Of a stretch of 64,000 bases of DNA, positions 39,066 through 49,565 are shown piece after piece. Origin of the DNA: Bacteroidota bacterium (GTDB lineage Bacteria; Bacteroidota; Bacteroidia; AKYH767-A; OLB10). Where the stretch lies: the NCBI GenBank assembly GCA_016699635.1, contig CP064983.1:868001-932000 (forward strand), in the 5' to 3' direction. The stretch's first letter is position 1, and each line of letters starts with the position of its first letter. A model generated the notes under the pieces. That model had not been told where the DNA came from, did not search any database, and worked only from the letters and a program-made list of their open reading frames with translations. The translations under genes were made by a program, and so were the position numbers.

Positions 39066-40470
39066 ACAGAATAAAGAATCGTTTTTAAGCCTGTATCGTT
39101 AAATGTATTTCCTGAAACAGTATCTAAAACTGCGTAAATTCCACCACCGTTTTTTCTGTAAACAACAGTTGCACTGTTTGTCCAAGGTACGCTTGCCTGC
39201 CACGACAATTGAATAGCATTGTCTGTTGGTGTGGTAGTCAGATAAACACTTGAAGCAGCAAGCGACTCTCCTATCTTAAATGTATTTCCCTGTGTAAGGT
39301 TATGAAATTCTACTTTGTAAGTCCATGCATTGTCAGCAGTATTCAACGATACATCGTTAAAGGTAGTATCATTCAGATTGCTGAATGTTGAAACTGTTGT
39401 AAACGCTGATGGTAAAAAGCCCTGTCCACGCAACAATCGGTATTCAAAAGGTCCGGGAGTTTGTATGCTGTCAATTTCTTTAGGCTTAGACCATGCCACA
39501 TACATGGTTCCATTGGTAGCATCAGTAGCAGTTACACTAACATTGGTCATAATGGGTAGTGATTGAACAATTTTAGCGCAGGCTTCGTTAGAGGCATAAC
39601 TCTCTGCTCCATCATTAAAATAAGCAATCACCATGTAGCAGTAATCGTTTCCGGGAATCAGCCCTGCACCGTTATTATCATCAACAAAAGTGTTATTCGC
39701 CAATCCCTGAACCGTTGCCAGATAAGTATATCCTGTAAAAGCCGGAACGCCCGTCTGACAAAGCGAAGGCACATATCCAAAAAATCCAATTCGTCTGTAA
39801 ATACGATACCCTTCTGCATTAAAACACACCGACTGATCCCAAGTAAGATGAATAGAATTCTGCACAGGTGTAGCAGTAAGGTTCTGTGGTGCAGGTGCAA
39901 CAACGGTAATGTTCATTCTTTTCAGGTCAACAAGATTTATCTGATTGACATTATCCTGTGCTTTAAACAAAACCTGATAGGGTGCTTTGCGAACATGTAC
40001 ACACTCTGTCTGCCAAACAAAAGTGCCGGTAACAGAATTGGTGTCCGTTACAACAGGAAAAACTGCAGGACTTATTGGTGTAAAGTTGGTGTCTAACGGA
40101 CTTCCTGTTGCCGATAAGGTGATAATATTTCCTGCATCAGGATCGGTTGCTGTTACATTCTGAGAAATTAATGTTCCGGCAGTAACACAAATGTCATTCA
40201 ATGCATTTATGACCGGAGGATTGTCATTTGTTACAACAATATCAATTTGCATATCGCGCTCAACATAGCCAATGTTTACACCATTGCGCCATTCGCGAAT
40301 TAAGAAAGCCACATTAAACTCACCCTGAATGGTTGGTGTATTCCAAATTAAATCTCCGGTAACAGCATCCAACGTAAATGATGTGCTTGCAGCAGGATAA
40401 AAATATCCGGGAATATCAAGTCCATTGATGCCCTTACATTTTATCAGTTCATAAGATAAACTATCACCAT
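39047..40470 (-). CDS. Surface protein with fibronectin-III-like repeats, middle part
   Basis: Middle piece of the type B secreted protein. It contains a cadherin/Ig-like domain (PPVINALNDICVTAGTLISQNVTATDPDAGN) and several fibronectin-III-like domains (PQNLTATPVQNSIHLTWDQSVC..GYRIYRR; YVAWSKPKEI; AIQLSWQASVPW). It lacks its own start; the frame is entered near 40470 from the N-terminal piece (YDPDGDSLSYEL) and left near 39060 (NDTGLK to NDSLFCYKVE). A surface or adhesion role is inferred. Confidence 0.83.
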
Positions 40471-40965
40471 CAGGATCATAAGCGTTGGCATTATGAATAA
40501 ATATTTTTCAACGGCTCCATTATCAATTGGCGGCTGCAACAGCACAGGTGAATTATTATATCCCAGCACAGGATTGATGACAATTTGCGACTCTACATAA
40601 AATGGAATATTTACAGAGCCCGGAATATTTACAACACCACCATTGCGGTTTGGGTCTTCAAAAAACACAGTATAAACTGCAGGCCCGGGAAAAGTGTGAA
40701 CACCTTCATAATAATTTCTGCTGATGTCAATGCCCACTGTAGTTTTACTTATACGCGGCAAAGAATCCTGCGTGCCATCACCCCAATTCATTTCAAGCAT
40801 AGGTCTGTCTGCAGGACTGCTCGTTTTGGTATAAGTAACAATCTGCACTCTGTAAGTAAGCAATGAAATCTGATTGAAAGTTATTTCACCTGCACGATTG
40901 TGTGTTGCCCATGCTTCCATTTGCAAACCGAAAAGCAGCAAAAAAAAGATTGAAATTTTTCTCAT
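40444..40965 (-). CDS. Surface protein with T9SS type B tail, N-terminal part
   Basis: N-terminal piece with the signal peptide MRKISIFFLLLFGLQMEAWA. The mature start THNRAGEITFNQISLLTYRVQIVTYT and NWGDGTQDSLPR are PKD-like and are typical of the large gliding-motility-associated surface proteins of Bacteroidota. The frame changes near 40480. The start lies 4 bp after the mqnC stop, so both genes are probably one transcript. Joined protein: about 860 residues. Confidence 0.84.
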   Translation of the reverse strand: MRKISIFFLLLFGLQMEAWATHNRAGEITFNQISLLTYRVQIVTYTKTSSPADRPMLEMNWGDGTQDSLPRISKTTVGIDISRNYYEGVHTFPGPAVYTVFFEDPNRNGGVVNIPGSVNIPFYVESQIVINPVLGYNNSPVLLQPPIDNGAVEKYLFIMPTLMILMVIVYLMN

Positions 40966-40969
40966 ACAA

Positions 40970-42117
40970 TCAGTAGTTGATTACCTGTTGTTCCATCATT
41001 TCAGGTATTTCTCTGAACTGATATTGTTGTGACCTCAATTGAGGAATAAATCCTGCTTCGCGAATAGCATCCTGAATACCTTGTGATGTAAAACGATGTG
41101 ATGCGCACCGGCAACACTCACTACATTTTCTTCAATCATGATAGAGCCAAAATCGTTTGCTCCTGCATGCAGGGCCACTTGTGCCGTTTGCTTTCCTACA
41201 GTGAGCCATGATGCCTGAATGTTTTTGATGTTAGGCAACATAATTCTGCTCAATGCAATCATTCTGATAAACTCTTCGGAAGTAACTTTGTTGCGAATAC
41301 CTTTTACTCTCTTTAAAATTGTATTCTCATCCTGAAATGGCCATGCAATAAAGGCAAGAAAACCTTTTGCATGTGCAGGTTTTTCTGACTGCACCTGTCT
41401 GAGCATGACTAAATGTTCGAAACGCTCCTGCAATGTTTCTATATGACCAAACATCATTGTTGCAGATGTGGTAATGTTTAACTGATGTGCAGCCCGCATC
41501 ACATCAAGCCATTCACGACCTGTACATTTTCCTTTAGAAATCATCCTGCGTACTCTGTCACTCAAAATTTCTGCTCCTGCACCCGGCAAGGTATCAAGTC
41601 CTGAATCTTTTAAGGCTTTAAGGACTTCAGTATGCGTCATACCTTCTAACTTAGTGATATGTGCCACCTCCGGTGGGCCAAGTGCATGTAGTTTTACCTG
41701 CGGATAAAGTTTCTTTAACTCACTGAAAATACCGGTATAAAATGACAAACCTAATTCCGGATGATGACCTCCCTGTAGCAACAACTGATCGCCACCATAA
41801 CGAAACATCTCTTCAATCTTAACCTTATATTCTTCAATGCTGGTGATGTATGCTTCTTTATGCCCCGGCACTCTGAAAAAATTACAAAACTTACAATTGG
41901 CAATACATACATTGGTAGTATTTACATTGCGGTCAATCATCCAGGTAACAAGCTCTTCTCCAGAAGCAGTAATATTTTCAGGCTTCTGCTTTTTTCTCAA
42001 CTCATTGGCAACAAACATCAGGTCGGTTAATGGTGCATGATGAAAAAGGTGTATCCCCTCTTCAACATTCAAAAATTCAAAATCCAGTGCACGACTCAGT
42101 AAATTTTCTACATTCAT
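40970..42117 (-). CDS. mqnC: Cyclic dehypoxanthinyl futalosine synthase (radical SAM)
   Basis: The cyclisation step of the futalosine menaquinone pathway. The [4Fe-4S]/SAM motif CIANCKFCNF follows NVNTTNV; QLLLQGGHHPELGLSFY, AEILSDRVRRMISKGKCTGREWLDVMRAAHQ and GANDFGSIMIEENVVSVAGAHH are the MqnC blocks. MqnE is a paralogous alternative but fits these less well. One frame ends in HKVFRMLFAKQ; a frameshift near 41092 restores FTSQGIQDAIREAGFIPQLR to a stop at 40970, the expected family end. Confidence 0.88.
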
Positions 42118-42271
42118 ACTTTAAGAATTCACTTTACTCAACAGCAAACGGTGTGATTTGTTTTTATAATTTCACGGCCGCAAACGTCTTTCTTTTCAAT
42201 GCGTAAATTTATAGAAATTTATGGCAGATGAGAAGTTGATTCTGTCATTTTAATTAACATTAATTTAAAAT

Positions 42272-43694
42272 ATGGTTAAAAATAAACTTGCAGACCATAA
42301 CCACGATTATTCCTTAGTAATCCTCACCACATCAGCTACAAAATTTGATGAAACTGTCTTTTCTGCTGATGAGTTAAAGTATATGAAAAACGAGCTTAAG
42401 GATAAAAAAATCTTGTTGCCATTAATCAATACAACCGCATGGTCTATGTCTGCCTTCTGGAAAATAAAGCTAAGAATCAATCGCAGTATATGGAATCGTG
42501 CCGCAAGGCAGGCCATCAGGTAACAGGATTGCTGAACAAGATTAAAGCTAATAGTGTTTTAATTGAAGCTAAAGGCTTGCGTCAGGAGGCTTTATGTTTT
42601 GCCGAAGGTTTGGCTCTTGCCAATTATCAATTCAGAAAATATAAAACCTCTGGCGACAGCAATACACTTGATGTGATTGCCCTGCATTCAAACAAATTAA
42701 CAGATAAAGATTTATTGTGGTTAAACACCATGGTAGATGCTACCTGCAAAGCCCGTGATTTGGTGAATGAGCCTGTAAGTTATTTAACTGCAACACAACT
42801 ATCTGATGAGTTGGTAAAATTAGGAAAACAAGCAGGCATTAAAGTTACTGTGCTCAACAAAAAAGAAATTGAAAAAACAGGCATGGGTGGATTGCTTGCC
42901 GTAAACAAAGGCAGTCAGGATCCTCCCACTTTTACTATTATGGAATACAAACCTGCAGGACATAAAAACAAAAAACCATTTGTATTAGTCGGCAAAGGTG
43001 TAGTGTATGATACAGGAGGATTAAGCCTGAAGCCTACTGCTAACAGCATGGACTATATGAAATGCGACATGGGTGGAGCAGCAGCCGTAGGATGTGCCAT
43101 CTATGCATTGGCAAAAGCAAAAATTCCTTTACATGTAGTAGCATTGATTCCTGCTACGGACAACCGCCCCGGAGAAAATGCTTATGTTCCAGGTGATGTA
43201 ATAAAAATGTACAGTGGCAAAACTGTTGAAGTTTTAAATACCGATGCAGAAGGCAGAATGATTCTTGCCGATGCACTTCATCATGCAAAAAAATACAATC
43301 CTGCTTTAGTCATGGAGTTTTCTACATTAACAGGATCGGCATCAAGTGCTTTAGGAAAATATGCATGTGCATTTTTAACAACGGCAGACCAAAATCAAAA
43401 TTCAGCATTGAAAAAAGTGCGGAACATGTTTTTGAGCGTGTGGTAGAATTTCCTATGTGGGACGAGTATGGCGAGCTGATAAAATCTGATGTTGCCGATA
43501 TTAAAAACGTTGGTGGTCCTGCAGCAGGAATGATAACAGCTGCAAAATTTCTTGAACATTTTATTGATTACCCCTATATGCACTTCGATATTGCAGGCAC
43601 TGCATTTGTTCATGCCGAAGATTCTTACCGTGGAAAAGGTGGAACTGGATTTGGTGTGCGACTGATTTCTGAATTTCTAAAAAATAAAATCTGA
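42272..43694 (+). CDS. pepA: M17 leucyl aminopeptidase (two frameshifts)
   Basis: A dizinc exopeptidase of the cytosol. The catalytic domain shows VGKGVVYDTGGLSLKPT, MKCDMGGAAAV and the M17 signature NTDAEGRMILADAL, giving the Lys, Asp and Glu metal and catalytic residues. The N-terminal piece (VILTTSATKFDETVFSADEL) changes frame near 42443 to MVYVCLLENKA, and the C-terminal piece changes near 43410 to AEHVFERVVEFPMWDEYGEL...GGTGFGVRLISEFL. Joined length is about 474. It is followed 2 bp later by pdxA. Confidence 0.92.
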
Positions 43695-43696
43695 TT

Positions 43697-44767
43697 ATGT
43701 CAACTATAACTGAAAGTGAAATAAAACCTAAAATAGGAATCACCATTGGCGACCTGAATGGTGTTGGAATAGAAGTCATCATTAAAACTTTTGCCGACAG
43801 CAGAATGCTCTCTGTATGTACACCTGTCATCTATGGTTCTTCAAAAGTTATTTCCTATCATAGAAAATCACTGCATCAGCAGGAATTTAATTTCAACACC
43901 ATCCGTACTGCCGAAGAAGCAAGTCACAAAAAGACCAATGTCATCAACTGCTGGGAAGAAGATGTTAAAGTTGAATTGGGAAAACCATCAACCATTGCGG
44001 GAACCTATGCATTCAAATCACTCGAAGCTGCAGGCAAAGATGTGCTCGATAAAAAAATTGATGCCATAGTTACAGCGCCCATTGACAAAAGCACCATTCA
44101 CAGCGATGCATTTCCTTTCAAAGGGCATACAGAATATTTTGCAAAGCTCTGCGGCAATGCCGAACACGTTATGCTTATGGTGAGCGACAAACTTCGTGTT
44201 TGACTCATCACAGGTCACGTAGCTTTAAAGGAGGTGCCTGCACAGCTTACCAAAGAAAAAATTATTGCAAAGACCAAATTGGTACATCAGTCACTTCGCA
44301 GCGACTTTGGTTTACAAAAGCCACGTATTGCCATTCTTGCACTCAACCCACATGCTGGCGATAATGGTTTAATGGGTAAAGAAGAACAGGAAATCATCAC
44401 CCCTGCCATCAGTGAAATGTACAATGCAGGCATTGGTGCCTTTGGACCCTACCCTGCCGATGGTTTTTTTGGATCTTCGCGCTTTAAAAGTTTCGATGCC
44501 ATCATGGCCATCTATCACGATCAGGGATTGGTACCATTCAAAGCATTGGCATTCTCAACAGGGGTCAACTACACAGCAGGTCTTCCAATCATCCGCACCT
44601 CGCCCGACCATGGCACTGCCTACGATCTGGCAGGAAAAAATCAGGCATCAGAAGATTCATTCCGTGAGGCTGTCTATCTTGCCTGCGACATTGCAAAACA
44701 ACGACAAATCACAAGCGAAATAACTGCAAACCCTTTAAAATTTTCGCGCATGTCTGCTGATAGGTAG
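43697..44767 (+). CDS. pdxA: 4-hydroxythreonine-4-phosphate dehydrogenase (in-frame TGA)
   Basis: Oxidises 4-phosphohydroxythreonine in the DXP-dependent pyridoxal phosphate pathway. GITIGDLNGVGIEVIIK is the start, TAPIDKSTIH and GHTEYFAKL hold metal/substrate residues, ALNPHAGDNGLMGKEE and YHDQGLVPFKAL the signature, and IIRTSPDHGTAYDLAGK the end. A TGA at 44201-44203 replaces one residue in DKLRV-x-LITGHVALKEV; the frame is the same on both sides, so it is a point substitution. About 356 residues, otherwise complete. Coupled to pepA. Confidence 0.93.
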
Positions 44768-44852
44768 TATAGAAAAAGTTAAGTAGCAAACCTGTGTGTA
44801 TATACTATCACATTGGCACTTCATACTTATTAAATTGCCTAACACCTCGCTA

Positions 44853-44885
44853 TTGTTTTTTTAAATAGTTTTTTTACTACTTTTG
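44853..44885 (+). promoter_or_regulatory. Promoter of the Asp-box repeat protein gene
   Basis: TTG (44853-44855), a 22-bp spacer and TACTTTTG (44878-44885). The message would have a leader of about 140 nt before the ATG; I see no strong structure in that leader. Confidence 0.45.
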
Positions 44886-45029
44886 AACTAATGAATAGTT
44901 TTAATTCTGATAGTCATTGGATTGATAACTATCGGCCCGAATGATGTTATCTGATATTGTTTAGCGGCAGTGTAATTTCATGTTGATTGCAAGTAATTAA
45001 TTTTTGTAAACTGTGTAAAACAAAATATA

Positions 45030-47069
45030 ATGAAAAATCTGATTGCAATTATTTTTTGCTTACTTATTTTTGAAACTGTAAATGCACAGTGGACACAGAC
45101 AAATGGACCTGAAGGTGGGGATATATCATCAATAGTAACTGATGGAACAAATCTTTATGCAGGTACTTATTATGGTGGTGTATATAGGTCTTCAAACAAT
45201 GGTCAGATGTGGACAGCTATAAATAATGGCTTGACACATATTCGTGTTGGAACACTTTGGTTAAATGGTGCAGATTTATTTGCGGTTACAGATGGAGGAC
45301 TATATGTGACATCCAACAATGGAAATTCGTGGTCATTAATAAATATTGTTTTACCACCATTCACTTCTGTTACAACATTTGCCGCAAATGCAACAAACCT
45401 TTTATTGGCACTTCCAGATAATGGCGTGTATACGTCAACGAATAATGGAGTTTCTTGGTCGGTGGCTAATTCAGGGCTACCATTAATTCAAATAAACTCA
45501 ATTGCAATAAGTGGAAATAATATTTTTGCTGTAACACAATTTCAAGGTGTTTATTTATCAACCAACAATGGTGTTTCATGGGTAGCTGTTAATACAGGTT
45601 TGACGGATTTACATATTAGTCATTTAGCAATAGATGCTGGAAATATTTTTGCAGGTTCAATCTATGGCGGTGTTTTTCTATCGACTGATACTGGAAATAC
45701 ATGGAATGCCTTAAATAATGGTTTAACAAATCTGCACGTTTCTGCAATCGCAGCAAGTGGTGCAAATGTTTTTGCAGGAACTGCCGGAGGAGGTGTATTT
45801 TTTTCATCTGACACAGGAAATACATGGACTTCGGCAAATAATGGCTTAACAAGTTCAACAATTTATTCATTTCTTATAAATAATTCAGACATCTTTGTTG
45901 GCACTTCTGCAGATGGTTTATTTCTATCAACTAATAATGGTGCTTCCTGGAATGCACAAAATACAGGCTTGGCAAGTTCTTTCGTACATTCATTAGCTGT
46001 GTCAGGGTCAAATTTATTTGCAGGAAGTAATTATAAGGGAATGTATCGCTCTACTAATAATGGAAATTCTTGGAGCCAGATTAATAATGGTTTAACCAGC
46101 ACTTTTATTAATTCTATCCTAGCTACTACTAATGACCTTTTTGTTGGAACAGTTAACGGACTTTTTATGTCTGCTGACACTGGAAATACTTGGGTTCAAT
46201 CCGATAGTGGTATTACAAATAAATTTATAATAGCTGTTGCTAAATTAGGTTCTCATCTTATTGCTGCATCTTATTTAAATGAAGTCTATTTATCTGTTAA
46301 TAATGGTTCAACATGGAATCTGATAAACAATGGTTTACCAACAGGCGGCTCTTCAAGTTTAGTAATAAGTGGCTCAAACATTTTTTTAGGAACTTATCAA
46401 AACGGTGTTTTTCTTTCAACTGATACAGGCAATACATGGAATGCGGTTAATAATGGTTTAACAAATCTGCATGTTTCTTCTTTAGCTATTAGCGGGACAA
46501 ATATTTTTGCAGGTACTGATAGTAATGGTGTTTTCTTTTCATCCAATAATGGCAACTCGTGGAATGCAGTAAATAATGGTTTACCAACCACATCAATTAT
46601 TACTTGTCTTGCGATTAATGGAACAAATATTTTAGCAGCCACAATGCAAGATGGTGTGTATTTTTCTAACAACAACGGCACTACATGGTCAGCTGTGAAT
46701 AATGGCCTAACAAATAAAATTGTTACGGATTTAACAATAAGCGGAATAAATTTTTTTGCTGCTACACAAGGGAATGGAGTTTTTCTCAATTCAAACTTAT
46801 TGACGGATATTACAGAAAACACAAATTATTATTCTTCCATCAACATTTACCCCAACCCTGCATTAAGTCAGGTTGTAATTGAATTCAATCATGTAATTGA
46901 CAATGGGAAAATTCAGATGTTCAATACTTTCGGCAATAAGATTATTGAAGAAAATATTATAAGTGAATCAAAAAAAGTTATCAATTTGAATAATATATCA
47001 AATGGAATTTATTTCATGAAAGTGTTTGATGGAAAAAATAGCAACTGCAAGAAATTAATTGTTGAGTAA
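45030..47069 (+). CDS. Secreted Asp-box (BNR/sortilin-like) repeat protein, T9SS type A
   Basis: 679 residues: signal peptide MKNLIAIIFCLLIFETVNA, then 13 repeats of about 44 residues, each with an Asp-box-like turn S(T/S)(N/D)(N/T)GxxW, for example STNNGVSW, SSDTGNTW and STDTGNTW, then xxxNNGL. This predicts one or two beta-propellers like those of sortilin/Vps10 and bacterial sialidase-fold proteins, but no sialidase catalytic Arg triad is evident. The C-terminus (INIYPNPALSQVVIEF...GIYFMKVFDGKNSNCKKLIVE) is a type A sorting domain. The frame is intact. Function is probably surface binding. Confidence 0.88.
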   Translation: MKNLIAIIFCLLIFETVNAQWTQTNGPEGGDISSIVTDGTNLYAGTYYGGVYRSSNNGQMWTAINNGLTHIRVGTLWLNGADLFAVTDGGLYVTSNNGNSWSLINIVLPPFTSVTTFAANATNLLLALPDNGVYTSTNNGVSWSVANSGLPLIQINSIAISGNNIFAVTQFQGVYLSTNNGVSWVAVNTGLTDLHISHLAIDAGNIFAGSIYGGVFLSTDTGNTWNALNNGLTNLHVSAIAASGANVFAGTAGGGVFFSSDTGNTWTSANNGLTSSTIYSFLINNSDIFVGTSADGLFLSTNNGASWNAQNTGLASSFVHSLAVSGSNLFAGSNYKGMYRSTNNGNSWSQINNGLTSTFINSILATTNDLFVGTVNGLFMSADTGNTWVQSDSGITNKFIIAVAKLGSHLIAASYLNEVYLSVNNGSTWNLINNGLPTGGSSSLVISGSNIFLGTYQNGVFLSTDTGNTWNAVNNGLTNLHVSSLAISGTNIFAGTDSNGVFFSSNNGNSWNAVNNGLPTTSIITCLAINGTNILAATMQDGVYFSNNNGTTWSAVNNGLTNKIVTDLTISGINFFAATQGNGVFLNSNLLTDITENTNYYSSINIYPNPALSQVVIEFNHVIDNGKIQMFNTFGNKIIEENIISESKKVINLNNISNGIYFMKVFDGKNSNCKKLIVE

Positions 47070-47089
47070 TTTATTTCTCCCATCTGGCT

Positions 47090-47105
47090 CAAGTCTTTCG
47101 ACTTG
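47090..47105 (+). terminator. Small hairpin after the Asp-box gene
   Basis: CAAGTC-TTTC-GACTTG is a perfect 6-bp stem with a 4-nt loop, extendable by GC pairs across a mismatch, located 21 bp after the stop. There is no U-tract immediately after, so termination is uncertain. Confidence 0.4.
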
Positions 47106-47527
47106 TGCTTAATTATCATTAAAAAACTTATATTACTATTGTGTTATTTAATTACCAATAATAAGGTTGTACCTATGGCACTTTAAAAGTTTTTGATATC
47201 TATTTTTCCACCAAAAGTTTGTCGCTCAAAGACTGTTTTTTTTACTTATCAAACAACATTCTAAACCTTCCAACATTGCAACCTTCTGATTTCACCTGTC
47301 AAGTAGCACAGCCCCTGACAGAGTGAATTAACAGAAACATATACTTAATTTTTATCCCCTCAAATTCTCTTCGATATTACTTCGCGAAACTCTGTAGAAA
47401 TAACACAAACTTTAAAAACATTATAACCTTCAAACTTTCTTTATATCCTCAAAAATTAAAAATATAATTATGCACTATTTTTATAAAACTTTGAGATGCT
47501 ATAAGATTGAAAAGTAGTATCGTTTGC

Positions 47528-47558
47528 TTGGTTTTAAAAATCAAACTTCGTAAATTTG
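47528..47558 (+). promoter_or_regulatory. Promoter of the following secreted protein gene
   Basis: TTG (47528-47530), a 20-bp spacer and TAAATTTG (47551-47558) match the consensus; the ATG is 63 bp downstream. Confidence 0.55.
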
Positions 47559-47621
47559 TGAGTTACACTGACAGTGTTAAAACACACCACTACAGTGAAT
47601 CGTTTATCGAAAATTTAGACA

Positions 47622-49195
47622 ATGAAAAAACTTTTACAATTCAGTTTTATTCTTGCAACATACTTGTCCAGCGGACAGACGGCTTTCGAAAAAATGTTCA
47701 AACCCAGTGGTGTTTCTGACATTTTTCTCACTTATTATGATGTTATAAAATCGCCCGATGATTCGGGGTATTATACTCTCAGTACTTTTGGCGGTCCAGA
47801 TTCGGGTGCAATACTTTCTCTTGTGGGTAATGACGGCATACTGAAATGGAGTAAATCTTATCAAAGAGTTACCGCAATTTTTAAAACATTCGGGCTATCT
47901 GTTCTACCTCTTTCAGATAGCACCTTAATGCTTAACCTCTATGACGATGGCCGCACTATTCAACTTAAAACAAGTTATTCAGGTACCATGTTAGGTGCCA
48001 AAAAACTTAACTACATTTCATCAACTGTTTATTTTCAGGAAGAAAAAAATAATGCTATTTATGGAGTAGGACGTGTTTCAGCAAACGGAGTTAATGGAGG
48101 GCTATTCTGTAAAATGGATTTAGATGGCAACATTATTTGGTCGAGAATGATGAACGGAGGTACATCACGCAGAATTGAGCTTAGGGCATTAACTCTAACC
48201 AGCGATGGTGGTTTTCTCCTTGCAGGAACCCGGCAAATTTATGGCACAATATTACCCGCTTCAACCATACTTATCAAAACCGACAGTATTGGCAATATTA
48301 CATGGCAACGCCAGCTTAATTATGTCAATAAAATATTATTCCTTCTTCCGTAGTAGAAACCCATGACCATGGCTTTATGTTTGCCGTAGCAACCGCCTTT
48401 AACGGCTCTGCACAGTTTTTAAAACGGATAGTGTCGGAAATGCGCTATGGAATGTTGGTTTCACAGATTCCACTTTTTACAATCTTTTCTTCGACCAAAT
48501 AACACCGGATTCAGGCAACACTTTTGTTACAGCAGGTAATTTTGACATTTTTAATCCTTCGATAAATGCAGCAGCAAGAATTGATAGTGCAGGAAACCTG
48601 TTATCCATGCACCAGTATAATAATTACTCAAATTGTCATTCATACAGCCATTACTTCAACCCACAAACCGGTTTAGCGATGTTTGGTTATGGAGGTGGCT
48701 TCAATAATTTTGGATTTTACTTTTGCAAAACTGATAGCGTTCTAACAACACCTTGTATGAAAGACACCATCCACCTTTACAACTTATTCGTATTCGGTAA
48801 CCGATAGTGCCACAAGCATTTTATCTCAACCGGTAAGCCTTGTAAGTATTGATGTGCTGGCACAAATGTCAGTAAACTCAATTTCATTTACTGACAGCAG
48901 TTTATGCCCTTTAGTGTCGTCTGTTCCATCTTTTCAAAATCAAAATACTCTTCAGGTTTTAAATGCTGATGTAAGTTTATATCCAAATCCCTTTTCCAGT
49001 CAACTTACTTTTTCTCTTGCCAGCAACGAAAAAACAACAGCGTCTCTTTATAACTTTGTTGGACAACGAGTTTTGCAACAGACATTTTCAAACTCCACGA
49101 CTATAAATACAGAGCAGCTTCCAGAAGGTATTTATTATTATGCGTTGCACAACTACAAGGGTGTGTTTAAAACAGGTAAAGTGATAAAGCAATGA
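47622..49195 (+). CDS. Secreted T9SS type A protein (frameshifted)
   Basis: Signal peptide MKKLLQFSFILATYLSSGQ, then a region with repeated strings such as GNDGILKWSKSY, DLDGNIIWSRMM and DSIGNITWQRQL, typical of Bacteroidota beta-propeller-like secreted proteins. Frame changes near 48340 and 48410, and again near 48795, split the middle (RIDSAGNLLSMHQYNN; FCKTDSVLTTPCMKDT). The end has VSLYPNPFSSQLTFSL and EGIYYYALHNYKGVFKTGKVIKQ, a type A sorting domain. Joined length is about 520. No enzymatic motif is seen. Confidence 0.78.
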
Positions 49196-49565
49196 AAGCT
49201 AGTAATTTCAGCTAATATGTTTTAGTTTACAAAAGTTAGCAACTTAGTAAACTGAGTGGGAATTCACCTTTGTACATAAACACCGACTAACAATTTCTTC
49301 CTTTTGTCAAGTAGTTAACTTTATAACTGTCACGTTGCAAAACCCCAGATTGTGTAATTTAACAAACACTTTTTTTCCGCATCTCTGTCTCTACAATTTT
49401 ACATCTGAATACTCTGTGGAAACCAACATCATTCAAAAATTCAAAAACATTATCAAATTATCTAATCATCAAACCTGTCAGCCGTGGCTGATTATCAAAT
49501 AAATTAACTTCTCTCAACAAATCACACTTAGATATTTATTAAAGTTAGTTCGAAATGTTATTAAA
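49196..49565. other. Intergenic region without a gene
   Basis: AT-rich. It contains a small inverted repeat CAGCCGTGGCTG (49478-49489) that could end transcription, and three blocks (49305-49314, 49411-49422, 49443-49453) shared with the region before the preceding gene. Confidence 0.45.

Larger units (their letters stand above)
47070..47621. other. Intergenic region with a hairpin and shared blocks
   Basis: No gene is seen in these 550 bp. It holds the hairpin listed next, the promoter of the following gene, and three short blocks (47297-47306, 47389-47400, 47414-47424) that recur in the same order in the region after that gene. Confidence 0.5.

Noticed and set aside
5158..44203. Stop codon reassignment or selenocysteine at internal TGA/TAG/TAA codons
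   Set aside because: All three stops appear internally and all three also end intact genes in the window; no SECIS-like hairpin was evident after the TGA codons.
45030..47069. Sialidase assignment of the Asp-box protein
   Set aside because: Asp boxes are structural only; the Arg triad and nucleophile Tyr/Glu pattern of sialidases is not visible.
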